64,000 bases of DNA. Source: JAENVU01 sp963801105 (GTDB lineage Bacteria > Actinomycetota > Acidimicrobiia > IMCC26256 > JAENVU01). The notes below the pieces were generated by a model, which saw only the letters and a program-made list of their open reading frames with translations, was not told the DNA's origin and searched no databases. The translations under genes and the position numbers were made by a program. The stretch covers positions 2,356,001 to 2,420,000 of the forward strand of contig CAWDDH010000003.1 of NCBI GenBank assembly GCA_963801105.1, written 5' to 3'. Below are positions 51,423 to 61,324 of this stretch, in pieces; the first letter of the stretch is position 1, and every line of letters starts with the position of its first letter.

Positions 51423-51880
51423 GCCTCTCGAGCGCTGCGGTCCCGCAGCGCATCCCCCGGCGTGTCGCACCGGTCGCCCCCGAGCGGGGCGACCGCCCAC
51501 GCCATCTCCGGCTCGTCGACACCGCCGCCCGTCGCCGTGAGCGCCGCCGCCGGTTGCTCCTGCGCATCTGGGCCGTCGGGATCGTCGCCGCCGCGTTCGT
51601 CGGGGTGGGTGTCCACGCGTTCATCGCGCAGGGGCAGATGAGCGTCGACACCATCGACAGCAAGATCGCGCGGGCCCAGGCCGCCGTGGGGGAGACCCGC
51701 TTGACGGTTGCCGAGGCGCAGAGCCCGGCCGTCATCGTGCAGCGCGCGAAGGACCTGGGGCTGACCGCCGCGCCGTCGACGCGCGTCGTCACCGTCCCGG
51801 AGACCGCGCCCCCGGCGGCGGACGCCTCCGGGACCCGGATCTGGCAAGCCGTGAAGCCGAGCCTGGAGTCGACCCCGTGA
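51419..51880 (+). CDS. ftsL: FtsL-like division protein, 153 aa
   Basis: GTG 51419 overlaps the rsmH stop. The protein is bitopic: basic cytoplasmic N-terminus (AARRRERRRRLLLRIWAVG), one hydrophobic segment (VGIVAAAFVGVGVHAFIAQ) and an external helical region (SVDTIDSKIARAQAAVGETR) that would form the coiled coil. Sequence conservation is low, as expected for FtsL, so the assignment rests on topology and position between rsmH and ftsI. It would recruit the septal synthases with FtsQ and FtsB. Its stop overlaps the next tiny ORF. Confidence 0.78.
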   Translation: MSLSSAAVPQRIPRRVAPVAPERGDRPRHLRLVDTAARRRERRRRLLLRIWAVGIVAAAFVGVGVHAFIAQGQMSVDTIDSKIARAQAAVGETRLTVAEAQSPAVIVQRAKDLGLTAAPSTRVVTVPETAPPAADASGTRIWQAVKPSLESTP

Positions 51881-52005
51881 GCTCGAACGCCCGCCCGCCC
51901 CAGCCCCGCCGCCGTCGCATCGGCGCCGGGACCCGACCGCACGGTCGGCTGCCGCACCCGCCGCCGCCCGAGCCCGATCTCGTCCCGGCCCGGCGGTCGC
52001 GGTGA
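51877..52005 (+). CDS. Tiny Arg/Pro-rich ORF between ftsL and ftsI, 42 aa
   Basis: GTG 51877 overlaps the ftsL stop (GTGA), and its own stop (TGA 52003-52005) overlaps the ftsI GTG at 52002 (GTGA). The predicted product is about 42 residues (start MSSNARPPQPRRRRIG, end LVPARRSR), with no hydrophobic segment. Stop-start overlap on both sides matches the coupling seen elsewhere in this cluster, so the ribosome could pass from ftsL to ftsI through this ORF. It may encode a peptide or only maintain coupling; neither is shown. Confidence 0.5.
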   Translation: MSSNARPPQPRRRRIGAGTRPHGRLPHPPPPEPDLVPARRSR

Positions 52006-53816
52006 CGCCGCCTCACCGCACGCGACCGGCCCCGCGCCGGATCCCCGCCCGACCGCCGGCGCGACCCGCCGGCGGTCGCCCGCGTCCGGACCCGGCCGAA
52101 CCGGGGCGGCGCCGGTCACCGGTCGCGCGGACGGCCGCGCTGCCGCGGACGCGCCGACGCCTCGTCGTGATGCTCGTCGTCATGGCGCTCGCGCTCGGTG
52201 TCATCGGCGTTCGCCTCGCGACGCTCCAGACGGTGGAGAACCGTCACGTGGACGCGCTCGCGCGGCGTCAGCTCGTCTTCGCGAAGACGCTCGACGCGCA
52301 CCGTGGCGCGATCCTCGACCGCAACGGTCAGCCGCTCGCACTCTCACTGCCGAGCGAGACGGTGTTCGCCGACCCGACGCTCGTGAAGCACCCGACCGAG
52401 CTCGCGAACCGGCTCGCGCCGCTCCTGGGACTGCCCGCGGCCCAGCTCGAGACGGAGCTCAGCACGCCGAACACGCGCTACGTCCGCCTCGCCCCGCAGG
52501 TCGAGCCCGGTGTGGCCACCGCAGTTCGCAAGCTCGGTGACCCGGGCATCGGATTCGTGGCCGAGGACCAGCGCTCCTCCACCGACAACTCGCTCGCCGG
52601 TCCGGTGATCGGCTCGGTGGCCGAGGGCCGTGGCGGGAGCGGCCTCGAAGCCGCGTACAACACGGTGCTCTCCGGTCGGGCGGGACGGCTCGAGGAGGAG
52701 CGCGACCCGAGCGGGCGGGTGATCCCCGCGGCCGACCAGCACGAGACGCCGGCCGAAGCCGGCAGCGACCTCGTGCTCACGCTCGACCAGTCGCTGCAGT
52801 ACCAGGTCGAACAGCACCTCGTCGCCGAGGTCGCCAAGGTGCGGGCGCGGTACGGGATGGCGGTGGTCGCGGACGTTCGCTCCGGCGACATCCTCGCGAT
52901 GGCCCAGATCGACGGTCCGACCGGGCGGCACCCGGCGCGCCCGGCGGCGCCCACCGAGCGCAACCGGCTCTTCACCGATCCGTTCGAGCCCGGCTCGACG
53001 ACGAAGGTCATCACCGCGGCGAGCGCGTTGGAGACGGGTGCGATCGACCCGACCACGCGATTCGACGTTCCCTCCTCGACCAAGATCGGCGACGGCGTGT
53101 TCGTCGATGACGAGGCGCACGGCACGGAGTCCTGGACGGTCAGCGACATCCTGCAGCGCTCGTCGAACGTGGGCGCGATCAAGATCGCCGCGACCGTCGG
53201 GCGGTCCACGCTCGACCGGTACATGCGCGACTTCGGATTCGGGGCCAAGACCGCGGTGAACTTTCCCGGTGAGTCGCGTGGCATCCTCCAGTCGCCGACC
53301 TCGGTCGACCCGTCGATCATGGGCAGCATGCCGATCGGCTACGGCATCGCGGTGACCGCGATGCAGACACTCCAGGTGTTCGCGACGGTCGCCAACGGCG
53401 GCGTGAGCCGGCCGCTGCGGCTGGTCGACGCGACCATCGACGCCGAGGGCCGCCGCCACCGCCAGTCGACCCTGCCGGGGCGGCGCATCATCTCGGCCCA
53501 GACGGCCCAGACGCTCAACACGATCCTGCAGGGCGTCGTCGCCAACGGCACGGGGAAGCAGGCCGCGGTCCCCGGCGCCACCACCGCCGGCAAGACGGGC
53601 ACCGCCCGCAAGCCTCCGTACCAGCCGCCGCTGCATTACATGGCGAGCTTCGCCGGCTTCGTGCCCGCGGAGTCGCCGCGGCTCGTGGGCATCGTGGTGC
53701 TCGACGATCCCGCGACCGAGATCCACGGTGGTGCGGTCGCGGCCCCCGTGTTCTCCCAGATCATGCAGGACGGGCTCCGGCTGACCGCCGGTAAGGTGTC
53801 CGCCCCGGCTCCGTAG
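52002..53816 (+). CDS. ftsI: Septal peptidoglycan transpeptidase FtsI (PBP class B), 604 aa
   Basis: GTG 52002 opens a long basic Pro/Arg-rich cytoplasmic N-terminus, then one membrane helix (RRLVVMLVVMALALGVIGVR). The dimerisation domain follows (AILDRNGQPLALSLPSETVF). The transpeptidase motifs are SxxK in EPGSTTKVITAASALETGAI, SxN in QRSSNVGAIKIAATVGRST and KTG in TTAGKTGTARKPPYQPPLHY. No PASTA domain is seen. It crosslinks septal peptidoglycan with FtsW. Its stop is 14 bp from murE. Confidence 0.95.
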   Translation: MTPPHRTRPAPRRIPARPPARPAGGRPRPDPAEPGRRRSPVARTAALPRTRRRLVVMLVVMALALGVIGVRLATLQTVENRHVDALARRQLVFAKTLDAHRGAILDRNGQPLALSLPSETVFADPTLVKHPTELANRLAPLLGLPAAQLETELSTPNTRYVRLAPQVEPGVATAVRKLGDPGIGFVAEDQRSSTDNSLAGPVIGSVAEGRGGSGLEAAYNTVLSGRAGRLEEERDPSGRVIPAADQHETPAEAGSDLVLTLDQSLQYQVEQHLVAEVAKVRARYGMAVVADVRSGDILAMAQIDGPTGRHPARPAAPTERNRLFTDPFEPGSTTKVITAASALETGAIDPTTRFDVPSSTKIGDGVFVDDEAHGTESWTVSDILQRSSNVGAIKIAATVGRSTLDRYMRDFGFGAKTAVNFPGESRGILQSPTSVDPSIMGSMPIGYGIAVTAMQTLQVFATVANGGVSRPLRLVDATIDAEGRRHRQSTLPGRRIISAQTAQTLNTILQGVVANGTGKQAAVPGATTAGKTGTARKPPYQPPLHYMASFAGFVPAESPRLVGIVVLDDPATEIHGGAVAAPVFSQIMQDGLRLTAGKVSAPAP

Positions 53817-53830
53817 AGCGAGAGGAACCC

Positions 53831-55288
53831 GTGCTGCTGCACGACCTCCTGGATGCGGCCGAGGTGCTCGAGGTCGTCCACGACGCGCCCATTGCCGTAA
53901 CCGACGTCATCCACGACCATCGCGCCGCGTCCCCGGGCGCGCTCTTCTGCTGCGTGGTCGGCGCGCGGTCCGACGGGCACGACTTCGCGGCTGCGGCCGT
54001 CGATCGTGGCGCGGTCGCGCTCCTCGTCGAGCACGGCGTGGCGCCCGCGGTACCCCAGGCGCGGGTGCGGTCGGTCCGCACCGCGCTCGGACCCGTCGCC
54101 GCCCGCTTCCACGGTGATCCGTCGCGCTCCCTCACGATGCTCGGCGTCACCGGCACCAACGGGAAGACGACCACGACCTTCCTGCTCGAGCGGATCGCGC
54201 TGGCCGCGCATCACGCCCCGGCCCGTCTCGGCACGCTCGGAGCCAGCTTCGCCGGCGTCACGGCGCCCGCCACGTTCACCACGCCCGAGGCCACGGATCT
54301 GCAACGCACCCTCGCCGTGCTCCGTCGCGACGGTGCGGATGTCGTGGTCATGGAGGTCAGTTCGCACGCGCTGTCACAGCACCGCGTGGACGGCACCCAC
54401 TTCGCCGTCGTCGGCTTCACGAACCTGACCCGGGAGCATCTCGACCACCACCACACCATGGACGACTACTTCGCGGCCAAGGCGCGCCTGTTCACCCGCG
54501 AGTTCGCCGACGACGCCGCGATCAACGTCGACGATTCTTATGGTGCGGTCCTGGTGGATCTCGCGAAGGACGCCGGGCTCGCGGTCACGACCTTCGGCAC
54601 CGACCCCGCGGCCACCGTGCGCGCCGAGGCGATCGAGGTCGGCGCCGACGGATCTCGGTTCCGTCTCCGGGTCCCGGGCGAGTCCCTCGACGTCCGCGTC
54701 GCGCTGCCGGGACGGTTCAACGTCGAGAACGCGCTCGCCGCGGCGGCGATGGCGACCGTCGCGGGGATCGACCCGGCGGCGATCGCCACGGGCCTGGCCG
54801 AGCCCGGTGGGGTCCCCGGCCGGTTCGAGGTCGTCCGCTCGGCGCCGGTGACCGTCGTCGTCGACTACGCGCACACGCCGGAGGGCATCGCAACGGTCCT
54901 GCGGGCCGCCCGCGAGCTCGGACGCGGCCGCGTGGTCGCAGTGTTCGGCTGTGGCGGTGACCGCGACGCGGAGAAGCGTCCCGCGATGGGCGCGGCCGCC
55001 GGGCGCGGTGCGGACCTCGTGGTGCTCACGACCGACAACGCCCGGTCCGAGGACCCGGCCGCGATCGCGGCGGCGGCCGAGGTCGGCCTGCGTGACGTGG
55101 GTGCGCGCTACACGGTCGAGCTGGACCGCCGGACGGCCATCCGCACCGCGCTCGCGGCGGCTTCGCCGGGCGACACGGTGCTCGTGCTCGGGAAGGGTGC
55201 CGAGCCGGGCCAGATCCTGGGCGTGACGCACCTCGACTTCGACGACCGCGTCGTCGCCGCGGAGGAGCTGGAGGCGGTGTGGACCTGA
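53831..55288 (+). CDS. murE: UDP-MurNAc-tripeptide synthetase MurE, 485 aa
   Basis: GTG 53831 has GAGAGGAA upstream. Mur-ligase signatures are TMLGVTGTNGKTTTTFLLER (ATP loop), EVSSHALSQHRVDGTHFAVV (catalytic Lys/His region) and NLTREHLDHHHTMDDYFAAK. The residue block that selects the third amino acid reads TTDNARSEDPAAIAAA, where DNPR is usual for diaminopimelate ligases: Asn and Arg, which contact DAP, are kept but Pro is Ala. It adds the third residue to UDP-MurNAc-dipeptide in the cytoplasm. The murF start overlaps it. Confidence 0.94.
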   Translation: MLLHDLLDAAEVLEVVHDAPIAVTDVIHDHRAASPGALFCCVVGARSDGHDFAAAAVDRGAVALLVEHGVAPAVPQARVRSVRTALGPVAARFHGDPSRSLTMLGVTGTNGKTTTTFLLERIALAAHHAPARLGTLGASFAGVTAPATFTTPEATDLQRTLAVLRRDGADVVVMEVSSHALSQHRVDGTHFAVVGFTNLTREHLDHHHTMDDYFAAKARLFTREFADDAAINVDDSYGAVLVDLAKDAGLAVTTFGTDPAATVRAEAIEVGADGSRFRLRVPGESLDVRVALPGRFNVENALAAAAMATVAGIDPAAIATGLAEPGGVPGRFEVVRSAPVTVVVDYAHTPEGIATVLRAARELGRGRVVAVFGCGGDRDAEKRPAMGAAAGRGADLVVLTTDNARSEDPAAIAAAAEVGLRDVGARYTVELDRRTAIRTALAAASPGDTVLVLGKGAEPGQILGVTHLDFDDRVVAAEELEAVWT

Positions 55289-56653
55289 CCCGTGCGTGGG
55301 TGGCCGAGGTCACCGGCGGTCGGTGCACCGGCCCGGAGCCCGCGACCGAACCGGTCGGCCACGGGGTCGCGTTCGACTCGCGGCGTCTGCAGCCCGGTCA
55401 GGTCTTCGTCGCGCTCCGCGGCGAGCGCGACGGTCACGATTTCGTCAACGACGCGCTCGCGCGCGGCGCCGCGTTCGCAGTCGTCGAGCGCGGCAGCCCG
55501 GAGGGTCCGGCCGTCGTCGTCCCCGACGCGGCGGTCGCCCTCGCCGAGTTGGCGCGCGCCGCGCGGCGTCGGTCCGGCGGACGCGTGGTCGCGATCACGG
55601 GGTCGGTCGGCAAGACGTCGACCAAGGACCTGACCGCCGCCGCGCTCGGCGCCGGGTTGCGCACCCACGCCGCTCCCGAGTCCTTCAACAACGAGATCGG
55701 CGTACCCGTGACCGTGCTCGGGGCGCCGGAGGACACCGAGGCGCTCGTCGTCGAGATGGGCGCCCGGTTCGCGGGCAACATCGCCGACCTCTGTGCGATC
55801 GCGGGCCCCGAGATCGGGATCATCACCAACATCGGGATCACCCACGCCGAGCACCTCGGCGGGCCGGAGGGCGTCGCGCGGGCCAAGGGCGAGCTCCTCG
55901 ACGCGCTGCCGACCCATGGTCTCGCCGTGGTGTCCGCGAGCTGCGCGGGGACGGCCGGGCAGCGCCACCGCAGTGTCGCCCCGGTGCTGACCGTCGGGCG
56001 TGAGCCCGTCGCCGACGTGCGCGTCTCCGACGTCCGCCTGGACGGGGCGCTGCGTGCGACGTTCCTGCTCGAGACGCCCTGGGGCACGGGCGAGGTCCGG
56101 CTGGGGGTCCGCGGCGAGCACCAGGTCGTGAACGCGGCGCAGGCCGCCGCCGTCGCGCTCCACCTCGGCGTGGAGCTCGGGTCGGTGGTCGCGGCGCTGG
56201 CGACCGCGGCCGGCTCGTACTGGCGGATGGAGCTCATCGACACCGGGTGGGGTGTCCGCGTCCTCAACGACGCGTACAACGCATCGCCCGTCGCGACCGT
56301 CGCCGCGCTCGACACCCTGGCCGCGCTCGACGTACCCGGCCGCCATGTGGCGGTGCTGGGCGACATGCGCGAGCTGGGTGCACTGAGCCAGCGCGGAACA
56401 CGCGCGCGTGGGGGCGGCGGCCGCGGCGAGCGGCGTCGACGTCGTGATCGCGGTGGGGGAGGAGACCGGTCCGCTGGCGGAAGCTGCCCGCGCCGGCGGC
56501 TGCGCGGTCGCCTCGGTGACCGACGCCGCATCGGGCGCCGTCTGCGCGCTCGAGCTGGTCGAACCCGGCGATGCGGTGCTCGTGAAGGGCAGTCGCGCGG
56601 TCGGGCTCGAGGTCGTGGTCGACGCGCTCGTCGCCGCGGAGGCGCTCGCATGA
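55279..56653 (+). CDS. murF: UDP-MurNAc-pentapeptide synthetase MurF (frame broken by +1)
   Basis: GTG 55279 lies inside the murE end. The ligase has RVVAITGSVGKTSTKDLTAA, PESFNNEIGVPVTVLGAPED and NIGITHAEHLGGPEGVARAK. One extra C at about 56392 breaks the frame; removing it restores LSQAEHARVGAAAAASGVDV and VLVKGSRAVGLEVVVDALVA to the stop, about 457 residues. MurF adds D-Ala-D-Ala to the tripeptide. Because the gene is single-copy and essential, the shift is probably a sequence error. The stop overlaps mraY (ATGA). Confidence 0.93.
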
Positions 56654-57717
56654 TTGCCGTGCTCATCGCGGTCGCGGGCGCGTTCGCCTTCGCCGTCATC
56701 GGGACGCCGTTCGTCGTGCGGTATCTCCGTCGCCACAACATCGGTGCCCAGATCCGCGACGACGGACCGGTCGCGCACCCCCATGGCGCCAAGGCCGGCA
56801 CCCCGACCATGGGTGGAGTCGCGATCGTCGGCGCCGCATTCCTCGGCTACCTCGTCGCGCACATCAACTCGGAGGCCATCAAGTTCGCGGACACTGCCAT
56901 CGCGTTGTGGGTCCTGATCCTCGGGCTCTTCGCCGTCGGCTTCGTCGACGACTACCTCGGCGTGCGCAAGGCCCGGAACCTCGGGCTACGCAAGCGGGGC
57001 AAGACGTTGGGGATCGTGGTGGTGGCGGGCGGGTTCGCCGCGATGAGCACGCAGTTCGTGCACGTCGACACTCACCTGTCCTTCACCCGTCCGCTCGGGC
57101 TGGACCTCGGCGTCGTCGGCTGGATCCTCTGGTGCATCGCGGTCGTGTACGCCACGACGAACGCGGTGAACATCACCGACGGGCTCGACGGGCTCGCGGC
57201 CGGATCGGCCGCGCTGGTGTTCGCGGCGTTCGTCGTGATCTCCTTCACCCAGTTCCGGCACCCGCTCGCGTACCACCTGCGCGACACCACCGAGAGCGCG
57301 TTGCGGGCCGGGTCCATCGACGTCACCGTCGTCGCGGCCGCCATGATGGGTGCCTGCATCGGCTTCCTCTGGTGGAACGCCCCGCCGGCCAAGCTCTTCA
57401 TGGGCGACACCGGTGCGCTCGCGCTCGGTGGCGCGATGGCCGGCATGGGTCTGCTCACGAACACGCACCTGCTGCTGCCGATCATCGGCGGGCTGTACGT
57501 GCTGGAGACGATCAGCGTGATCGCACAGGTCATCTCGTTCCGCGGCTTCGGGCGCCGGATCCTGCGGATGTCGCCGATCCACCACCACTTCGAGCTGCTC
57601 GGATGGCCGGAGTCGACGATCATCGTCCGCTTCTGGATCCTGGCCGGGCTCGCGATGGCGCTCGGCCTCGGGCTCTTCTATGCCGACTTCCTGCGCATCC
57701 CGGGGATCATCGAATAG
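56650..57717 (+). CDS. mraY: Phospho-MurNAc-pentapeptide translocase MraY, 355 aa
   Basis: ATG 56650 overlaps the murF stop. The protein has ten membrane helices and the MraY hallmarks VGFVDDYLGVRKARNLGLRK (catalytic Asp pair), TTNAVNITDGLDGLAAGSAA and APPAKLFMGDTGALALGGAM, ending with MSPIHHHFELLGWPESTIIV. It transfers phospho-MurNAc-pentapeptide to undecaprenyl phosphate, forming lipid I on the inner membrane face. Length is normal and no break is seen. The murD start overlaps the stop by 1 nt. Confidence 0.96.
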   Translation: MIAVLIAVAGAFAFAVIGTPFVVRYLRRHNIGAQIRDDGPVAHPHGAKAGTPTMGGVAIVGAAFLGYLVAHINSEAIKFADTAIALWVLILGLFAVGFVDDYLGVRKARNLGLRKRGKTLGIVVVAGGFAAMSTQFVHVDTHLSFTRPLGLDLGVVGWILWCIAVVYATTNAVNITDGLDGLAAGSAALVFAAFVVISFTQFRHPLAYHLRDTTESALRAGSIDVTVVAAAMMGACIGFLWWNAPPAKLFMGDTGALALGGAMAGMGLLTNTHLLLPIIGGLYVLETISVIAQVISFRGFGRRILRMSPIHHHFELLGWPESTIIVRFWILAGLAMALGLGLFYADFLRIPGIIE

Positions 57718-59061
57718 TGCGGGTCGTGGTGGTCGGCCTGCGTGCGACCGGTGCGGTCGTGGCGCGCTGGCTGGGTGCCCGCGGTGACGACGTCGTCATC
57801 GTGGAGGAGAGTCCGGGCCAGCCCGAGTACCTGGCGCGGCGCGCCGCGGCGGAGCAGGCCGGCCAACAGGTGCTCGAAGGTCCGGTCGACTGGGCGCGCC
57901 TGCTCACCGGTGCGGATCTGCTCGTCCCGAGCCCCGGGGTCCGTCCCGATCACCCCGCGATGGTCGCGGCCCGCGCGGCCCGGGTGAGCGTCCGCGGGGA
58001 CCTCGACCTCGCGGTCGAGGCGGCGACCGTGCCCGTCGTGGTCGTCAGCGGGACGAACGGCAAGTCGACGGTGACCACGCTCGTCGAGCGCGATGCTCGA
58101 GCACGCCGGCCGGCGGGCCCCGGCGGTCGGGAACATCGGACGGGTGGCGCTCGACGCGCTCGCCGACGGCGCCGACGTCCTCGTGGTCGAGGCGTCGTCG
58201 TTCCAGCTGCACACGGTCGGCGACACGTTCGCGCCCGAGGTCGCGGTCCTGCTCAACCTCGCCGAGGACCATCTCGACTGGCACGGGTCGTTCGAGGCGT
58301 ACGCGTCCGACAAGGCGAACATGTTCCGCCACCAGCGTCCGGATGCCACGCTCGTGCTCGATCTCGACGATCCGGGGGTCGTCGCGCTCGCCGCGGACGC
58401 ACCCGCGCGCCGGGTCGGGTTCGGGGCCCAGGCAGGACCGGGTCGGTTCGGCTGGGACGGGGCGCGGCTGCTCGATCCCGACGGCGCGGTGCTGCTCGAG
58501 GCGCCGGCCGTCCTGGCGCCTCACGACCGGATGAACCTCGCGGCGGCCGCCGCGGCGGCGACCGTGCTCGACGCCCCCGCACGCGCGATCGCCGCGGCGC
58601 AGCAGGACTTCGTGAGGCTCCACCACCGGACGGAGCCGGTCGGCAAGGCTGGAGATGTGCTCTACGTCGACGATTCGAAGGCGACGAACCCGCACGCGGC
58701 CGTCGCCGCTGTGCGCGGCTACGCCAGCGTCGTGCTGCTCGCCGGAGGCGACAGCAAGGGCGTGGACCTCGGCGCGCTGCGCGAGGTCGCCGATCGTCTC
58801 CGCGGCGTCGTGGCGATCGGCGACACGCCCGAGGAGGTCGACGACGCACTCGGCTCCCTCGTGCCCGTCGAGCGCGCCGGCACGATGCGTGCCGCGGTGC
58901 GCGCCGCTGCGGCCATGGCGTGTCCCGGCGACACGGTCCTGCTCTCGCCGGCGTGCGCGTCGTTCGACTGGTACGACGGGTACGCGCCGCGCGGCGACGA
59001 CTTCCAGCGGGAGGTCGCCGCCCTCCTCGCCGAGACCACGCCGACGGAGGTCGGCCCGTGA
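57717..59061 (+). CDS. murD: UDP-MurNAc-L-Ala:D-Glu ligase MurD (frame broken by +1)
   Basis: GTG 57717 starts VRVVVVGLRATGAVVARWLG. The ATP loop is PVVVVSGTNGKSTVTTLVE. An extra C at 58089 breaks the frame; correction gives AMLEHAGRRAPAVGNIGRVA, then EASSFQLHTVGDTFAPEVAV and YVDDSKATNPHAAVAAVRGY, and the C-terminal SPACASFDWYDGYAPRGDDF, about 447 residues. MurD adds D-glutamate. As for murF, the shift in a single-copy essential gene points to sequence error. The stop overlaps the ftsW GTG. Confidence 0.93.
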
Positions 59062-60224
59062 GCGTGGCGGTCCCCCCGGTCGTCCGCCGGCCGCTCGGGC
59101 GCGTCCGCGCGTGGTGGGCGGGTACGCAGTCCGTCCGCACGCCCAACTCGGTCGTGCTCGTCCTCGCGGTCGTGGTGCTGAGCGCCGTCGGCCTGGTCAT
59201 GGTCCTCTCGGCCTCGACCGTGCGCTCCATCGACGACACCGGCTCGCCGTGGTGGTTCTTCCGGCGGCAGGCGATCGGTACCGCGGTCGGGGTGGTGGGC
59301 TTCGTCCTCGCGTCCCGCATCGACTACCGCGCCTGGCGCCGTCACATCCCGTTCCTCCTCGGCACCGCCGCGGTGCTGCTGCTCGCGGTGCTCGTCCCCG
59401 GGGTGGGCATCAAGGTGGACGGCGCCCGCCGCTGGCTCGGCTTCGGCGCGTTCCGCATCCAGCCGTCCGAGCTCGCGAAGCTCGGACTGCTCGTCTTCAC
59501 CGCCGACCTCCTCGCTCGCCGCGAGCTCGAGATGGGCGACTGGCGGCGGACGGTGCGGCCGGTCGTCCTCGTGCTCGGGATCACCGGGCTGCTGATGATG
59601 GGCGAGCCCGATCTCGCGTCGCTCATGGTGATCGTGGTCATGGTGTTCGCGATGCTCGTGGCCGGTGGCGTGCGGGCGCGTCACCTCGCGACCATCACGG
59701 GTGCAGGCATCGGGTTCGTGACCCTCGTCTCGCTCGCGGTCCCCTGGCGACGGGCCCGCATGTTCTCCTTCGTCGACCCGCTCCAGCAGGCCGGGAGCGC
59801 GGGGTACCAGGTCACCCAGTCGCTGATCGCCCTGCACACCGGCGGGTGGACCGGTGTCGGATTGGGAGAGGGCCGAGCGAAGTGGCGCTTCCTCCCCGCC
59901 GCGCACACCGACTTCATCTTCGCCGTGATCGGGGAGGAGCTCGGGCTCCTCGGCGCGCTCCTGGTGATCGGCCTGTTCGTGGTCATCGCGGTCGTCGGAG
60001 TGCGCACCGCGGCGAAGGCGCCGGATCGCTTCGGCGCGTTGCTCGCGGCGGGCGCGACGGCCTGGATCATCGGCCAGGCGGTGCTGAATCTCGGGGGTGT
60101 CGTCGGCGTGCTGCCCGTGACCGGCGTGCCCCTGCCCTTCGTGTCCTTCGGGGGCACAGCGCTGGTCTGGACGATGGTGGGCGCGGGCGTGCTCGTGAAC
60201 GTCGCCCGCCAGGGACGGGCGTGA
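59058..60224 (+). CDS. ftsW: Lipid II polymerase FtsW (SEDS family), 388 aa
   Basis: GTG 59058 overlaps the murD stop. Ten membrane helices are predicted. SEDS signatures are VPGVGIKVDGARRWLGFGAF, FRIQPSELAKLGLLVFTADL and GLGEGRAKWRFLPAAHTDFI (with the EELGLLGALLV helix), and the conserved GVPLPFVSFGGTALVWTMVG. FtsW is the septal glycosyltransferase that works with FtsI, encoded in this cluster. The N-terminal 25 residues are a basic cytoplasmic extension. The stop overlaps murG. Confidence 0.95.
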   Translation: MSVAVPPVVRRPLGRVRAWWAGTQSVRTPNSVVLVLAVVVLSAVGLVMVLSASTVRSIDDTGSPWWFFRRQAIGTAVGVVGFVLASRIDYRAWRRHIPFLLGTAAVLLLAVLVPGVGIKVDGARRWLGFGAFRIQPSELAKLGLLVFTADLLARRELEMGDWRRTVRPVVLVLGITGLLMMGEPDLASLMVIVVMVFAMLVAGGVRARHLATITGAGIGFVTLVSLAVPWRRARMFSFVDPLQQAGSAGYQVTQSLIALHTGGWTGVGLGEGRAKWRFLPAAHTDFIFAVIGEELGLLGALLVIGLFVVIAVVGVRTAAKAPDRFGALLAAGATAWIIGQAVLNLGGVVGVLPVTGVPLPFVSFGGTALVWTMVGAGVLVNVARQGRA

Positions 60225-61324
60225 CGGGGGCCACGGTCCACGCGGTCGTGACCGGAGGCGGAACCGGTGGGCACGTCTACCCCGCACTCGCGATCGCCGA
60301 CGCGCTCGTCGCCGAGGGTCACCCGCGCGACGCGATCCGGTTCGTCGGCGCGCGCCGTGGTCTGGAGGCCCGTGCGGTCCCGGACGCGGGCTACGGGATC
60401 GATCTCCTGACGCTCGACGGCATCCAGCGCTCGCTCTCGCCGCGGGCGGTGCTGCGGTCCGCGCGAGCCGTGCTGCTCTTCCTGGCCGCGGTGGTCGGGT
60501 GCATCCGCCGGCTGCGACGCCTCCGGCCCCGGGTCGTCGTCGGCGTCGGTGGGTACGCATCGGCACCGTGTGTCATCGCGGCGCGACTCACCCGAATCCC
60601 GACCGTGGTGCACGAGCAGAACGCGGTCCCCGGCGTCGTGAACCGGCTCGCGGTGCGCTGCGGCGCCCGCCCGGCGGTCTCGTTCGCGGGGACGGCGTGG
60701 CGCGGTGCGGCCGTGACCGGCAACCCGGTCCGGGCCGAGGTCGTCGCGGCGCACCACTCGCCGACGGCGCCCCCGCAGCTGGCGGTGGTGGGCGGCTCGC
60801 TCGGCGCCGCGCGGCTCAACGAGGTCGCGCTGAGCCTCTACGAGCGGTGGCGCGACCGGGATGACGTGGCGGTCCGCCACGTGTGCGGACCGCTGCACCT
60901 GGAGTCCTGCCGGGTCCGGCTCGAGGTCCTGCGCCGCGACGGCGACCGGCTCCGCTACGAGCTCGTGGACTTCGAGCACGACATGGCCGCGCTGTACGCG
61001 AGAAGCACTCTGTTGCTGTGCCGGGCCGGCGCGACGACGGTGGCGGAGGCGACCGCGGTCGGGGTGGGGGCGCTCTACGTGCCGTGGGCCGGCGCGGCCG
61101 AGGGCCAGCAGGAGGCGAACGCCCGCGCGATGGTCGACGTCGGTGCGGGCGAGATGGTGCTCGACGCGGAGTGCACGCCGGCCCGCGTCGGCGCCCGGCT
61201 CGATGAGCTGCTCGGCGATCCGGAACGCTGCGCGCGCATGGCAGGTGCGGCCCGCTCGGTCGGCCGTCCCGACGCGGCGGCCCGCGTGGTCGCCCTCGTC
61301 GAGGAGGCGGCTCGTGGCCGCTGA
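60221..61324 (+). CDS. murG: Lipid II synthase MurG, 367 aa
   Basis: GTG 60221 overlaps the ftsW stop. MurG motifs are AVVTGGGTGGHVYPALAIAD (first Gly loop), VVGVGGYASAPCVIAARLTR, TVVHEQNAVPGVVNRLAVRC and LAVVGGSLGAARLNEVALSL, plus the UDP-GlcNAc site LLLCRAGATTVAEATAVGVG. It transfers GlcNAc to lipid I at the membrane. It is intact and of normal length. The murC start lies 11 nt inside its 3' end. Confidence 0.95.
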   Translation: MTGATVHAVVTGGGTGGHVYPALAIADALVAEGHPRDAIRFVGARRGLEARAVPDAGYGIDLLTLDGIQRSLSPRAVLRSARAVLLFLAAVVGCIRRLRRLRPRVVVGVGGYASAPCVIAARLTRIPTVVHEQNAVPGVVNRLAVRCGARPAVSFAGTAWRGAAVTGNPVRAEVVAAHHSPTAPPQLAVVGGSLGAARLNEVALSLYERWRDRDDVAVRHVCGPLHLESCRVRLEVLRRDGDRLRYELVDFEHDMAALYARSTLLLCRAGATTVAEATAVGVGALYVPWAGAAEGQQEANARAMVDVGAGEMVLDAECTPARVGARLDELLGDPERCARMAGAARSVGRPDAAARVVALVEEAARGR

